In this document: in pieces, positions 7,823-16,161 of the stretch | How the letters are laid out: every line of letters starts with the position of its first letter | Position numbering within the stretch: the stretch's first letter is position 1 | DNA from: Desulfosporosinus sp. | GTDB taxonomy: Bacteria > Campylobacterota > Campylobacteria > Campylobacterales > Arcobacteraceae | Assembly (NCBI GenBank): GCA_020719775.1 | Contig: DYPS01000022.1 | Location: 1-33,993, forward strand | Length of the DNA stretch: 33,993 nt | Direction of reading: 5' to 3' | Notes under the pieces: generated by a model | The model's input: the letters and a program-made list of their open reading frames with translations, nothing else | The model's database searches: none | What the model was told of the DNA's origin: nothing | Translations under genes and position numbers: made by a program

Positions 7823-8545
7823 CTAATAACCTTTAACAACCTCTTTAATATTTTGAAAAATAGTGATATTGCTAGAGACTAATAAAAAATCTTCATTTTG
7901 AAAAATAAATAATTCTTTACAAATAAATAAAGCAGCATCAATGTCATATTCTCTTATTTTTCCAGCTAGCAGAAAAAAAGTGACATTATTTGCCATTGCC
8001 AATGAAAGAGCAGTTGCTCCTGGACTTCTGAATTTTAAGTTGAGTTGATGAAGCTTGAGTGAGATATCTGGGCTTGTGTAAGCTCGTTCAAATATTCCAA
8101 AATTGCTTCTTAAAAAACTATTTTTGGTAAAATTTGTTTGATAGGGTGTTCTAAAAAGATAGCTATTGTTAATTAGATTATAAACAACACCTATTGTTTG
8201 AATATTATTGATTCGAAGTGATACTGATGTTCCATAATAAGGTAAATTAGACAAAAAGTTATCACTACCATCTAAAGGATCTAAGATAATTATTCCATTT
8301 GAAATAATATTCTTTGAAGATTTAATAAGGCCACTCTCTTCGCTTAAAATATTACAAAATTGATTTAGATAGGATATAAAAATATTTTCAGCAACAATAT
8401 CTATATTTTTTGAAATATCTCCTCCGGCACTTTTCTTATTATAATCTTGATAATCCTCTTCTTTTAAATTTTTTTCAAGATAGTGTTTTAGTTTTTTATT
8501 GGCTTTTAATGTTTTGGTGATAAATTGTTGATATATTTTTTCCAT
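7823..8545 (-). CDS. Inositol monophosphatase family protein (SuhB/CysQ-like)
   Basis: A 240-residue Mg-dependent phosphatase of the Li-sensitive IMPase/FBPase superfamily. The metal-binding motifs are SEESG (about residue 68) and ILDPLDGSDNF (about 86-96). A later segment with RSPGATALSLA and DIDAALFICK corresponds to the C-terminal substrate-site region, where WDxAA is usual. The substrate could be inositol phosphate, 3'-phosphoadenosine phosphate or fructose bisphosphate. It is shorter than typical 260-270-residue members. It starts downstream of the oorC terminator and heads the ferredoxin-ppx unit. Confidence 0.82.
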   Translation of the reverse strand: MEKIYQQFITKTLKANKKLKHYLEKNLKEEDYQDYNKKSAGGDISKNIDIVAENIFISYLNQFCNILSEESGLIKSSKNIISNGIIILDPLDGSDNFLSNLPYYGTSVSLRINNIQTIGVVYNLINNSYLFRTPYQTNFTKNSFLRSNFGIFERAYTSPDISLKLHQLNLKFRSPGATALSLAMANNVTFFLLAGKIREYDIDAALFICKELFIFQNEDFLLVSSNITIFQNIKEVVKGY

Positions 8546-8594
8546 ATTTTATTCTATCAAAAATAAAGCAGTAATATCTTAAAGTAGTTTTAAT

Positions 8595-8629
8595 AAAAAA
8601 AGGTCAGTAGACTATCTACTGACCTTTTT
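8595..8629. terminator. Intrinsic terminator after oorC
   Basis: A perfect 10-bp stem (GGTCAGTAGA / TCTACTGACC) with a CTA loop is flanked by seven A on one side and five T on the other. It lies about 40 bp past the oorC stop on the minus strand and ends the oor operon. Confidence 0.85.
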
Positions 8630-8665
8630 GAATAATTATTTAAAAATAAATAAAGCAAGATTGTT

Positions 8666-9223
8666 TTATTTATTTTTTGTTTCGTCTGAATACTTATATC
8701 CTAAATCAAAAGCTTTAAGATTCACTGGATGTACTTTTGCAGGAACTTTATCAAGCATAACTTCTTTTAAAAGCTCTTTATCAATAGCATTTGTATAATT
8801 ATTTGCAATCGCAAGTGCTACAACTGATTGAGTAATAACATTTCCAACTTCCTCTTTTGCTATTGTAATAATTGGAATTTCTACAATATTCCATTTTTTT
8901 CTATCTTCATCAGTTGGATGGACAAGGTTTGGTTCAATAACGATTGTTCCACCTGCTGTCACCCCACCTTTAAAAGAGTTATAACTTACTTGTGCAACAG
9001 AAAGCATAAAATCTATCTCTCCATCATTCGCATAAGGGTAGAAAATTTCATCATCATCCAGTGTAATATCAACAACTGTAGCACCACCTCTTACTTGAGA
9101 CGTATATGTTGCAGTTTTAAGACCATGTCCACCAGCTTTTATCTTAGCTTCAGCAAAAATTTCACCTGCAAGAAGTACACCTTGCCCACCAACACCTGTA
9201 AATCTCATTAATGTTCTAGCCAT
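8666..9223 (-). CDS. oorC: 2-oxoglutarate:acceptor oxidoreductase, gamma subunit
   Basis: A 185-residue gamma domain of the pyruvate/2-oxoglutarate ferredoxin oxidoreductase family. The typical start MARTLMRFTGVGGQGVLLAGEI and TSQVRGGATVVDI are clear. With OorA, OorB and OorD it forms the four-subunit complex that interconverts 2-oxoglutarate + CoA and succinyl-CoA + CO2, using a low-potential electron carrier. Last gene of oorDABC, 11 bp behind oorB, followed by a strong terminator. Confidence 0.95.
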   Translation of the reverse strand: MARTLMRFTGVGGQGVLLAGEIFAEAKIKAGGHGLKTATYTSQVRGGATVVDITLDDDEIFYPYANDGEIDFMLSVAQVSYNSFKGGVTAGGTIVIEPNLVHPTDEDRKKWNIVEIPIITIAKEEVGNVITQSVVALAIANNYTNAIDKELLKEVMLDKVPAKVHPVNLKAFDLGYKYSDETKNK

Positions 9224-9234
9224 AGGTTTCTCCT

Positions 9235-10092
9235 TTATATTTTTTTCTCAAAATCGTCTTGAGTGATAACTTTTCGTTTACCTTGATGTACATCTTTAAT
9301 CTCTTGATACATGTCACAATATTCTCTTGCTTCTTCATCTTGTTTTAAAACACCTGTAGGAAAAATATTCATTTGTTCTTCAGGAGATAATTTTTCCCAT
9401 TTTGAAAGTGGAGTAGTGATAGTATCGATCCAGTTAAGATTTTCCATAGCACTCGCCATTTTATTTTTTCTACCAAGATTAATGTGGCAGTTTGACATAA
9501 TATCAAAGAATGCAAAACCTCTATGTTGGAAACCTTTCACTAATGTTTTTTCAAGTTTCTTAGGATCTAGCATAGTTTCTCTAGCTACAAATGAAGAACC
9601 TGCAGCGATTGCTAACTTACAAGCATCAAAAGTTGGGTCAATATTTCCAGCTTTTTGAGAAACTGTCCACATACCTTGAGGGGTAGTTGGAGAAGTTTGA
9701 GAGTTTGTAAGACCATAAATGAAGTTATTAATCATAATAAAATTAATATCAATATTTCTTCTGCAAGCATGAATTGTATGATTTCCACCGATTGCAAGAG
9801 CATCACCATCTCCAGCAACACAAATAACATGTTTACTAGGGTTTGCTAATTTTACACCAGTTGCCCAAGCAACCGTTCTACCATGTGTTGTATGGATAGT
9901 ATTAAAATCTACATAAGAAGAAAATCTTCCAGAACAACCAATACCAGAGATCACACAAACATCATCTTGTTTCCATCCACAAGTATCAATAGCTCTAATA
10001 ACAGCTTTTAAAATAACACCATCGCCACATCCCCAACACCATAGTGTTGGCATTTTCTCTAATCTTAAATATTTATCGTAATTAAATGCCAT
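9235..10092 (-). CDS. oorB: 2-oxoglutarate:acceptor oxidoreductase, beta subunit (TPP-binding)
   Basis: A 285-residue subunit holding thiamine diphosphate and, in this family, a [4Fe-4S] cluster. Seen are TLWCWGCGDG (about residues 16-25), ISGIGCSGRF, and the TPP/Mg motif GDGDALAIGG...INNFIYGLTNSQTSPTTP. The Cys residues in CWGCG and the GIGC segment fit cluster ligation. It abuts oorA with one base between stop and start, so the two are co-translated in equal amounts. It provides the catalytic centre of the complex. Confidence 0.96.
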   Translation of the reverse strand: MAFNYDKYLRLEKMPTLWCWGCGDGVILKAVIRAIDTCGWKQDDVCVISGIGCSGRFSSYVDFNTIHTTHGRTVAWATGVKLANPSKHVICVAGDGDALAIGGNHTIHACRRNIDINFIMINNFIYGLTNSQTSPTTPQGMWTVSQKAGNIDPTFDACKLAIAAGSSFVARETMLDPKKLEKTLVKGFQHRGFAFFDIMSNCHINLGRKNKMASAMENLNWIDTITTPLSKWEKLSPEEQMNIFPTGVLKQDEEAREYCDMYQEIKDVHQGKRKVITQDDFEKKI

Positions 10093-10093
10093 T

Positions 10094-11245
10094 TTAGAAT
10101 ACCTCCTTCACTTTTTCTACAATTTCATAAGGTGAAATAGCTCTACCATTTACTTTGAAAAGACCTTGGATATCAAGTCTAGAAGCAACTCTTTCAACTT
10201 CTTCAGTGTATTGTCTAATATTTAATTCTACACATAAAACATTTTTTACCATATCTGTAAAATGTTTAATTCTATTTGCTGGACTTGGCCAAAGTGTAAT
10301 TGGTCTAAATAATCCTGCTTTAATTCCATCTTTTCTTAAATGTCTAATTGCCTCTTTAGCTGCAAGTGAAACTGAACCGTAAGCGATGATTAAAACTTCT
10401 CCATCACTTCCGTCAAAATCTTCAAGCATAAATTCTTCATTAAGCTCTAGCTCATCTGTATGCATCATAACTTTATCTTCAAGTCTTTGAATCAATTTTC
10501 TACAAGTATCAATCTCTTCAGTTGGAAAACCTTTTGCATCATGGTGAAGCCCTGTAAAGTGGTATCTATATCCTGTAAACATTGGATTTAGAACAGCAGC
10601 TTCATCACCTGCTACACCGTATGGTCTATAATCTTCAGCACTTCCTGTAAAAGTTTTTCTTGGTACAATACCATTTTTTACAGCTTCTACAGTTGGAATG
10701 ATAGCTTTACCATGCATATGACCAATTGTTTCGTCTGTTAAAACGATAACAGGTTGCATAAATCTATCAGCAAGATTAAATGCTCTTACCACCTCAGTAT
10801 AGCATTCAGCTAAATTACCAGCACAAAGTGTAATAGATCTATAATCACCATGTGATGGATTTCTTGCTTGTCTTACATCTCCTTGAGATACCCTTGTTGG
10901 TAAACCTGTTGATGGTCCACCTCTCATAACATTTACAAGAACCATTGGAACTTCTGCCATTTGAGCAAGTCCTAAGTTTTCAGCTTTTAATGATACTCCT
11001 GGTCCAGAAGTAGCTGTCATAGCTCTTACACCACTCATAGCTGCACCTATTGTTGCTGCAATTCCACCGATTTCATCTTCCATTTGGATAGCAGCGCCAC
11101 CAACCTCTGGAAGTAAATCTGAAATTTCATGCATTACTTCACTTGATGGTGTTATTGGATAACCTCCAAAAAACATACATCCAGCATCAACCGCAGCTAT
11201 TGCTGATAATTCATTACCGCTTGAAATTATTTCTCTAGTTGCCAT
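10094..11245 (-). CDS. oorA: 2-oxoglutarate:acceptor oxidoreductase, alpha subunit
   Basis: A 383-residue subunit with the PYR domain that shapes the TPP active site, plus the C-terminal transketolase-like domain. Diagnostic segments are FGGYPITPSSEVMHEI (residues 27-42), MEDEIGGIAATIGAAMSGV, and TATSGPGVSLKAENLG. Length and gene order match Campylobacterota OorA. The gene lies 11 bp after oorD. The enzyme replaces 2-oxoglutarate dehydrogenase and can run reductively in the reverse TCA cycle. Confidence 0.96.
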   Translation of the reverse strand: MATREIISSGNELSAIAAVDAGCMFFGGYPITPSSEVMHEISDLLPEVGGAAIQMEDEIGGIAATIGAAMSGVRAMTATSGPGVSLKAENLGLAQMAEVPMVLVNVMRGGPSTGLPTRVSQGDVRQARNPSHGDYRSITLCAGNLAECYTEVVRAFNLADRFMQPVIVLTDETIGHMHGKAIIPTVEAVKNGIVPRKTFTGSAEDYRPYGVAGDEAAVLNPMFTGYRYHFTGLHHDAKGFPTEEIDTCRKLIQRLEDKVMMHTDELELNEEFMLEDFDGSDGEVLIIAYGSVSLAAKEAIRHLRKDGIKAGLFRPITLWPSPANRIKHFTDMVKNVLCVELNIRQYTEEVERVASRLDIQGLFKVNGRAISPYEIVEKVKEVF

Positions 11246-11256
11246 TCATCTTCTCC

Positions 11257-11589
11257 TTATTTACCATAATTTACAGGTAATCTGTAATTATTATTTTTTA
11301 TAGCTTCAGCTCTTGCTTTTGAAACATCACTTAATTTAGCAAATTTGATATTATCTGCTTTTTTGTCAGCAACATAAATTGCAAAATCTGGACAGTTTAA
11401 TTCACAATCGTTGCATCCTATACAAGCTTCCAATGCAACGATTTCAATCATTGCTCCTAATGTAGATGTTGGTTCTGCTTTCATAGAAAGAACACCCGCA
11501 GGACATACACTTACACATATATCACAGGCTTTACATCTAGCCGTATCAACCCATACCGGAGTATTCTCTGGTGCTACCATTAATGACAT
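11257..11589 (-). CDS. oorD: 2-oxoglutarate:acceptor oxidoreductase, delta subunit (ferredoxin-like)
   Basis: A 110-residue 2[4Fe-4S] polypeptide with CKACDICVSVCP and CIGCNDCELNCP. It passes electrons between OorAB and external ferredoxin or flavodoxin. The start is the ATG at 11589 (MSLMVAPENTPVW), preceded by AAGGGG and six bases; a longer frame from 11640 lacks such a site. First gene of oorDABC; its promoter must lie between here and the lipoprotein gene. Confidence 0.93.
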   Translation of the reverse strand: MSLMVAPENTPVWVDTARCKACDICVSVCPAGVLSMKAEPTSTLGAMIEIVALEACIGCNDCELNCPDFAIYVADKKADNIKFAKLSDVSKARAEAIKNNNYRLPVNYGK

Positions 11590-11900
11590 TTTATCCCCTT
11601 CATTATTTAATAGATTTAATATAGAATATATGCTTTCCATACATTACTAAGTTAATATTATCTAAATATTATGTATATTAATTTTATCTAAATGAATCTT
11701 TTGTAGCTATTCTGTAGAGTGTTACATTTTGAAGCAATAATTTAAATGATTTAATTATGAGTAAAAAAGTGATTTTGTTAATAATACTCTAGAATGAGAA
11801 ACTTGTTATAATTGCTAATAACTTAATTTTGGATCTATAGATTGTATTTGTTGTTTTGATGAATTTTAAGGGTATTTTTGTTTATTTTTTGAAAGAAGAT
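11590..11900. other. Intergenic region upstream of oorD
   Basis: About 310 bp of AT-rich DNA without a convincing gene; the only plus-strand frame running through its end reads antisense to the lipoprotein gene. It should hold the oor promoter. Several TATAAT-like words exist on both strands (for example plus-strand TATAAT at 11807-11812), so no single promoter can be picked. Confidence 0.4.
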
Positions 11901-11925
11901 GAAGCCCAAGAAGATCTTGGACTTC
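11901..11925 (-). terminator. Terminator hairpin after the lipoprotein gene
   Basis: An 11-bp stem (GAAGTCCAAGA / TCTTGGGCTTC on the minus strand, with one T-G wobble) and a 3-base loop, 9 bp after the stop at 11934. The T-rich stretch follows about 15 bases later rather than immediately. Confidence 0.6.
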
Positions 11926-11933
11926 TAGTTAAA

Positions 11934-12149
11934 TTATTTAACTGGAGCAGCAGCTGGAGCAGCAGCATCAACTGGAGCAGCAGCATCAACTGGAGCAGCA
12001 GCATCAACTGGAGCAACTTCAACTGGAGCTTCAACTGGAGCAACTTCTGCAGCTGGAGTTTCAACTGGAGTTTCTTCTTTTTTTGAACATCCGCTAAAAG
12101 ATGCAACTAAACCTAATGCTACAAGAGCTGTAAACAGTACTTTTTTCAT
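11934..12149 (-). CDS. Small Ala/Pro-repeat lipoprotein
   Basis: A 71-residue protein with a lipoprotein signal (MKKVLFTALVALGL, then FSGC; acylation at Cys21). The mature part is SKKEETPVETP followed by repeats of APVE/APVD and three exact PVDAAA units, ending APAAAPVK. There is no globular domain. It resembles short acidic, proline-rich membrane-anchored tethers. AGGAATTACACATG gives a good ribosome binding site. It is transcribed on its own, between the sucD terminator and its own terminator, inside the TCA gene block. No function can be assigned. The third-codon pattern and signal peptide make this strand the coding one, although the opposite strand is also open. Confidence 0.75.
   Translation of the reverse strand: MKKVLFTALVALGLVASFSGCSKKEETPVETPAAEVAPVEAPVEVAPVDAAAPVDAAAPVDAAAPAAAPVK
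11959..12012. repeat. Three perfect tandem copies of an 18-bp unit
   Basis: The unit GCAGCAGCATCAACTGGA (plus strand) occurs at 11959, 11977 and 11995 without mismatch and encodes PVDAAA in the lipoprotein. Degenerate copies of its ACTGGA core extend to about 12070. The in-frame 18-bp unit could change in copy number by slippage without breaking the gene. Confidence 0.85.
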
Positions 12150-12246
12150 GTGTAATTCCTAATTTTGATTTTAGACTTTTAGGTTTGAGATACTCTCTCC
12201 AAAAAAGTTTCGCCGAATTATAATTGCTATAACTTAAAATAAAATT

Positions 12247-12304
12247 AAATATATAAATACATTACATAAAACATATTTTTATGTAATGTATTTGAAATAT
12301 ATTT
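12247..12304. repeat. Long near-perfect inverted repeat
   Basis: The perfect 17-bp arms (12255-12271 and 12277-12293, core TACATTACATAAAA) surround a 5-base spacer. After a 3-base bulge (12294-12296) the pairing continues for 8 bp (12247-12254 with 12297-12304), 25 bp in all. It lies about 100 bp upstream of the lipoprotein start, separate from the sucD terminator. There is no T tract directly after either arm. Confidence 0.85.
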
Positions 12305-12468
12305 GAATAAAATATATCAAAGAAGTACTATATAATAATACTTTGTTGAATATATTGGATAATCTTGATGATATTAAAATGTAACTGTTATATTTGATTC
12401 AGTATTTTCTGAAAACGAAACAAAGAATCATATTTTTAATAAAAAACGAGATATTAAGTTGAAAATAT

Positions 12469-12503
12469 AAAAAAAAGGAACTTAATTTTCAAGTCCCTTT
12501 TTT
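12469..12503 (-). terminator. Intrinsic terminator after sucD
   Basis: Minus-strand AAAAAAGGGACTT / AAGTTCCTTTTTT stem with a single mismatch and a 7-base loop, ending in a T run. It begins 17 bp after the sucD stop. Confidence 0.8.
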
Positions 12504-12519
12504 GATTAAGTTTAAAAAA

Positions 12520-13392
12520 TTATTTAGAAAGAACTTCCTTGATAGCTTTTCCAATATCAGCAGGAGAAACAACAACTTTAACTCCAGCAGCTTCTAAAGC
12601 AGCCATTTTTTCAGCAGCAGTTCCAGCTCCACCAGATACAATAGCTCCAGCATGCCCCATTCTTTTACCTTTAGGTGCTGTTTGACCAGCAATAAATGCA
12701 ACAACAGGTTTTGTAATGTGTTCTTTGATATATGCAGCAGCTTGTATCTCTAAATCTCCACCAATTTCACCAATCATTACAATCGCGTGTGTTTCAGGAT
12801 CTGCTTCAAACATTGGTAAAAGTTGTTTGTATGAAAGACCAATAATTGGATCTCCACCAATACCAACAGCAGTTGTGATACCAAAACCTTCTTTACAAAC
12901 TTGATTTGCACCTTCATACGTTAAAGTTCCAGATTTAGAGATAAGTCCTACATTTCCTTTTTTGAAAATGCTACCTGGCATAATTCCTATTTTACATTCT
13001 TCTGCTGTAATAATTCCTGGACAGTTTGGTCCAATTGTCATCATCCCGTGTTTAGTAGCATAAGCTTTTGCAGCTTGCATATCTCTTACAGGTGCGCCTT
13101 CTGTTATGATAACTGCAAGTGTAATTCCAGCAGCTGCAGCTTCCATTACAGCATCTGCAACAAAAACAGGTGGTACAAATATCATAGATACTGTAGCACC
13201 AGTTGCTATAACTGCATCTTTTACTGTATTAAATACTGGTTTTCCTAGGTGTTCTTGACCACCTTTATTTGGAGTAACTCCACCAACAATATTTGTTCCG
13301 TAAGCAATACATTGCTCAGCGTGGAATGTTCCCTCTTTACCTGTAAAACCTTGAACGATAACTTTTGTATCTTTATTTACTAAAATTGACAT
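12520..13392 (-). CDS. sucD: Succinyl-CoA synthetase (ADP-forming), alpha subunit
   Basis: A 290-residue subunit that binds CoA and carries the phosphohistidine. Seen are the N-terminal CoA-binding Rossmann domain ([18 protein letters not shown], residues about 9-26), [10 protein letters not shown], and the active-site loop [18 protein letters not shown] with the His at about residue 246. The ATG at 13392 overlaps the sucC stop (TAATG), giving coupled 1:1 synthesis. The enzyme makes succinyl-CoA from succinate and ATP in the reductive direction, feeding Oor. Confidence 0.97.
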   Translation of the reverse strand: MSILVNKDTKVIVQGFTGKEGTFHAEQCIAYGTNIVGGVTPNKGGQEHLGKPVFNTVKDAVIATGATVSMIFVPPVFVADAVMEAAAAGITLAVIITEGAPVRDMQAAKAYATKHGMMTIGPNCPGIITAEECKIGIMPGSIFKKGNVGLISKSGTLTYEGANQVCKEGFGITTAVGIGGDPIIGLSYKQLLPMFEADPETHAIVMIGEIGGDLEIQAAAYIKEHITKPVVAFIAGQTAPKGKRMGHAGAIVSGGAGTAAEKMAALEAAGVKVVVSPADIGKAIKEVLSK

Positions 13393-14567
13393 TATTTTTC
13401 TCCTTTAGCAGCTTTTACAGCTTTAGCTGCACCATCAGCTAAGTCAGTTGCTGCTATAACATTTGCTATATTTGCATTTTTTAAAATTTCTGCTGCTTCA
13501 GGTGCATTTGTACCATCAAGTCTAACAATAACTGGAACTCTAACATCTACCATTTTTGTAGCTTCTAAGATACCATTTGCGATTCTATCACATCTTACAA
13601 TTCCACCAAAAATATTTACAAAGATTGCTTTTACTTTTGGATTTTTAAGGATGATTTCAAAACCTTTTGCAACTGTTTCAGCATTTGCTTTCCCACCAAC
13701 ATCTAAGAAGTTTGCAGGTGTTCCACCCATATAGTTAATAGTATCCATTGTACCCATAGCAAGTCCAGCACCATTTACCATACAACCAATTTCACCATCA
13801 AGTGAAATATAAGAAAGTCCATATTGACTAGCTTCTCTTTCGTCCGCATCTTCTTCGCTTATATCTCTCATATCTTCGATATCTGGATGTCTTCCTAGAG
13901 CAGAATCATCAAATCCCATCTTTCCATCAAGTGCTAAAAATTCACCTTTACCTGTTTTAATTAAAGGATTGATTTCAATCATTTCCGCATCATTTTCTAT
14001 ATAAAGTTTATAAAGTTTTGAAGCGAATGAGATAAGGTTTTTTTGTTCAGTTGGATCAGTAATCCCTAAACCAAATACAAGTTCTCTTCCATGAAAACCT
14101 TGGAAACCAATAGCAGGATCAACAGCAACTTTGATAATTTTTTCAGGAGTATTATGAGCTACATTTTCTATCTCCATACCACCTTCAGTAGAAGCCATGA
14201 TTATTGGCATCTCTTTAGCACGGTCAAGAACTACACCAAGATAAAGCTCATCTTGAATATCAGCTCCCTCTTCTATATAAACTTTTTGTACAAGTTTCCC
14301 TTCTGGTCCTGTTTGATGTGTAACTAAAGTCATACCTAAAATCTCTTTTGCAAGTGTTTCAACTTCTTCAGCAGAACGAGCTAATTTAACTCCCCCACCA
14401 AGTCCTCTTCCACCAGCATGTATTTGAGCTTTTACAACCCATATTTTTCCACCAAGTTCTTGTGCATTTGCAACAGCTTGTGCTGGTGTATTTGCAATTA
14501 TTCCTCTTGGTGTTGGCACACCGTATTTAGCAAAAATTTGTTTTGCCTGATATTCATGAATATTCAT
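13392..14567 (-). CDS. sucC: Succinyl-CoA synthetase (ADP-forming), beta subunit
   Basis: A 391-residue ATP-grasp subunit. The start [20 protein letters not shown] is typical; [20 protein letters not shown] binds nucleotide, EINPLIKT lies in the metal site, and [17 protein letters not shown] is the C-terminal signature. It binds succinate and nucleotide and partners with SucD. AGGAGTAAAT precedes the ATG. About 150 bp with an inverted repeat separate it from fumB. Confidence 0.97.
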   Translation of the reverse strand: MNIHEYQAKQIFAKYGVPTPRGIIANTPAQAVANAQELGGKIWVVKAQIHAGGRGLGGGVKLARSAEEVETLAKEILGMTLVTHQTGPEGKLVQKVYIEEGADIQDELYLGVVLDRAKEMPIIMASTEGGMEIENVAHNTPEKIIKVAVDPAIGFQGFHGRELVFGLGITDPTEQKNLISFASKLYKLYIENDAEMIEINPLIKTGKGEFLALDGKMGFDDSALGRHPDIEDMRDISEEDADEREASQYGLSYISLDGEIGCMVNGAGLAMGTMDTINYMGGTPANFLDVGGKANAETVAKGFEIILKNPKVKAIFVNIFGGIVRCDRIANGILEATKMVDVRVPVIVRLDGTNAPEAAEILKNANIANVIAATDLADGAAKAVKAAKGEK

Positions 14568-14668
14568 ATTTACTCCTCTTTAGATTGAATTTTATGATTA
14601 TAACGAAGTATGAATCAAATTAAAAAATTTAAAATTGTATTTAATAAGATAATATTAGCTATGTTTAG

Positions 14669-14704
14669 TTTCTACACACTTAAATTTAAGATAGTGTGTA
14701 GAAA
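14669..14704. repeat. Inverted repeat between fumB and sucC
   Basis: Perfect 12-bp arms (TTTCTACACACT / AGTGTGTAGAAA) with a 12-base spacer. The spacer overlaps a second perfect palindrome, CTTAAATTTAAG (14679-14690). It follows the fumB stop (14715) by about 10 bp but has no T tract after it on the minus strand, so it is not a standard terminator. RNA processing, 3'-end protection or a protein-binding site are possible. Confidence 0.7.
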
Positions 14705-14714
14705 AATAATGTCT

Positions 14715-15272
14715 TTATTTTACTTCGTACTGTGCTCTACCAATTTGATATAAATCATTTCCAAAAGTATCATTGATAACTGTTACTGGAAAATCTACAA
14801 CAGTGATTTTTCTAATAGCTTCAGGACCAAGTTCTGGGTAAGCAATAATTTCAGCACTTGTAATTTGTTTACCTAAAAGTGCTCCAGCACCACCTGTAGC
14901 ACCAAAATAAATTCCACCATATTCTTTACAAGCATCTTTTACACCTTGATCACGTTTACCTTTTCCTATCATTCCTAAACTGCCATGTTTAAGTAGAGTT
15001 GGAGAATAAGTATCCATTCTATAACTTGTAGTTGGTCCAGCACTTCCTATTGGATCACCTGGCTTTGGAGGAGTTGGTCCTACAAAATAGATTATACTTC
15101 CCTTCAAATCAAATGGAAGTTCTTCCCCAGCTTCAATTAAATCAACAAGTTTTTTATGTGCTGCATCTCTTGCTGTATAAACTATTCCATTAATATATAC
15201 AATGTCTCCAGCTTTAAGTTCTCGTGTAACTTCTTCAGTTAGCGGTGTAGTTAAATAATATGTTTTGCTCAT
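14715..15272 (-). CDS. fumB: Class I fumarate hydratase, beta subunit (C-terminal type)
   Basis: A 185-residue protein matching the C-terminal (beta) domain of Fe-S fumarate/tartrate hydratases, with IVYTARDAAHKKL, YFVGPTPPKPGDPIGSAGPT and TSYRMDTYSPTLL. It forms the alpha-beta enzyme with the preceding gene product and interconverts malate and fumarate; the class needs an oxygen-sensitive [4Fe-4S] cluster. The alpha gene ends 10 bp upstream. The symbol denotes the beta subunit of the split enzyme, not the E. coli FumB isozyme. Confidence 0.9.
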   Translation of the reverse strand: MSKTYYLTTPLTEEVTRELKAGDIVYINGIVYTARDAAHKKLVDLIEAGEELPFDLKGSIIYFVGPTPPKPGDPIGSAGPTTSYRMDTYSPTLLKHGSLGMIGKGKRDQGVKDACKEYGGIYFGATGGAGALLGKQITSAEIIAYPELGPEAIRKITVVDFPVTVINDTFGNDLYQIGRAQYEVK

Positions 15273-15282
15273 TCTGTTTTCC

Positions 15283-16134
15283 TTAAATTACAATATGTGT
15301 ATGTCTTGAACTATGACATTGAACATTCACTGAAACTGGTAAACTTGCAATATGGCAAGGATTTGATTCAATATGGACAGCTAAAGCCGTTTTTGTTCCA
15401 CCCATTCCCATAGCTCCAATACCAAGTTTATTAAGCTCTTCTAAAATTTTATTTTCAAATTCAGCCATCTCAGGATCTTCATTTATACTTCCTAAAGTTC
15501 TAAAAAGTGCATGTTTACTAGAGATTGCAGCTCTTTCAAAAGTTCCACCGATTCCAACTCCAACAGTAATAGGAGGACATGGATTTGGTCCTGCATCAGA
15601 AATACATTCTTTTACAAAATTTAAAACACCATCTTTTCCAGCTGCTGGTGCTAAAACTTTAGCTCGAGATACATTTTCACTTCCACCACCTTTGGCTGCA
15701 TATTCGATATCGATTTTATCCCCAGCAACTATATCAAAATGAATAATGGCAGGTAAGTTATAACCAATTTTATCTTTTAAATTTGCTCTACTAAATGGTT
15801 CACAAGTACTGGCTCTTAAGTAAGCATCTATATATCCTTGCTCTGTTCCTTTATTAATAGCATCTTTTAATAATCCACCGTTTATTTTTACTTCATCTCC
15901 AACTTTTACAAAGAAAACTGCGAGACCAGTGTCTTGACAAAGTGGTCTTTTTTCAGTTTTAGCAATATCTGCATTTTCTAAAATTTGTCGTAATACTTCT
16001 TTTGAAACTGGAGATTTTTCTTCTTCCATGGCAGTTGCTAAAGCATCATATGCATCTTGTGGTAAATCCGTACCACAATGAACTATAATATCTCTTACAA
16101 CTTTTACAACATCATTAAATTCTATAACTCTCAT
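15283..16134 (-). CDS. fumA: Class I fumarate hydratase, alpha subunit (N-terminal type)
   Basis: A 283-residue cluster-binding subunit. The three cysteines expected to ligate the [4Fe-4S] cluster appear in LCQDTGLAVFF (about residue 66), GPNPCPPITVGVGIGGTFE, and NVQCHSSRHT near the C-terminus. KGGGSENVS is the substrate-binding loop. It lies 27 bp behind mdh and 10 bp before fumB, so mdh-fumA-fumB is a probable operon covering oxaloacetate to fumarate. The symbol is used for the alpha chain of the two-subunit enzyme. Confidence 0.92.
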   Translation of the reverse strand: MRVIEFNDVVKVVRDIIVHCGTDLPQDAYDALATAMEEEKSPVSKEVLRQILENADIAKTEKRPLCQDTGLAVFFVKVGDEVKINGGLLKDAINKGTEQGYIDAYLRASTCEPFSRANLKDKIGYNLPAIIHFDIVAGDKIDIEYAAKGGGSENVSRAKVLAPAAGKDGVLNFVKECISDAGPNPCPPITVGVGIGGTFERAAISSKHALFRTLGSINEDPEMAEFENKILEELNKLGIGAMGMGGTKTALAVHIESNPCHIASLPVSVNVQCHSSRHTHIVI

Positions 16135-16161
16135 TTTAATATTCCTTTGGTTTTTTATTAC

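Larger units (their letters stand above)
12150..12519. other. Intergenic region between sucD and the lipoprotein gene
   Basis: About 370 bp, very AT-rich, no gene seen. It contains the sucD terminator (12469-12503), a long inverted repeat (12247-12304) and, by position, the promoter of the lipoprotein gene. Confidence 0.5.

Noticed and set aside
8595-8629. Possible attachment site or regulatory palindrome
   Set aside because: The perfect stem, 3-base loop and A/T tracts right after oorC are those of an ordinary intrinsic terminator.
11959-12012. CRISPR-like short repeats
   Set aside because: The 18-bp copies are directly adjacent with no spacers, and they are in frame in a coding region.
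11856-12086. Plus-strand frame with NWSSS-type repeats
   Set aside because: It is the antisense reading of the Ala/Pro lipoprotein repeat. It has no ribosome binding site or signal peptide of its own, whereas the minus strand has both and a terminator.
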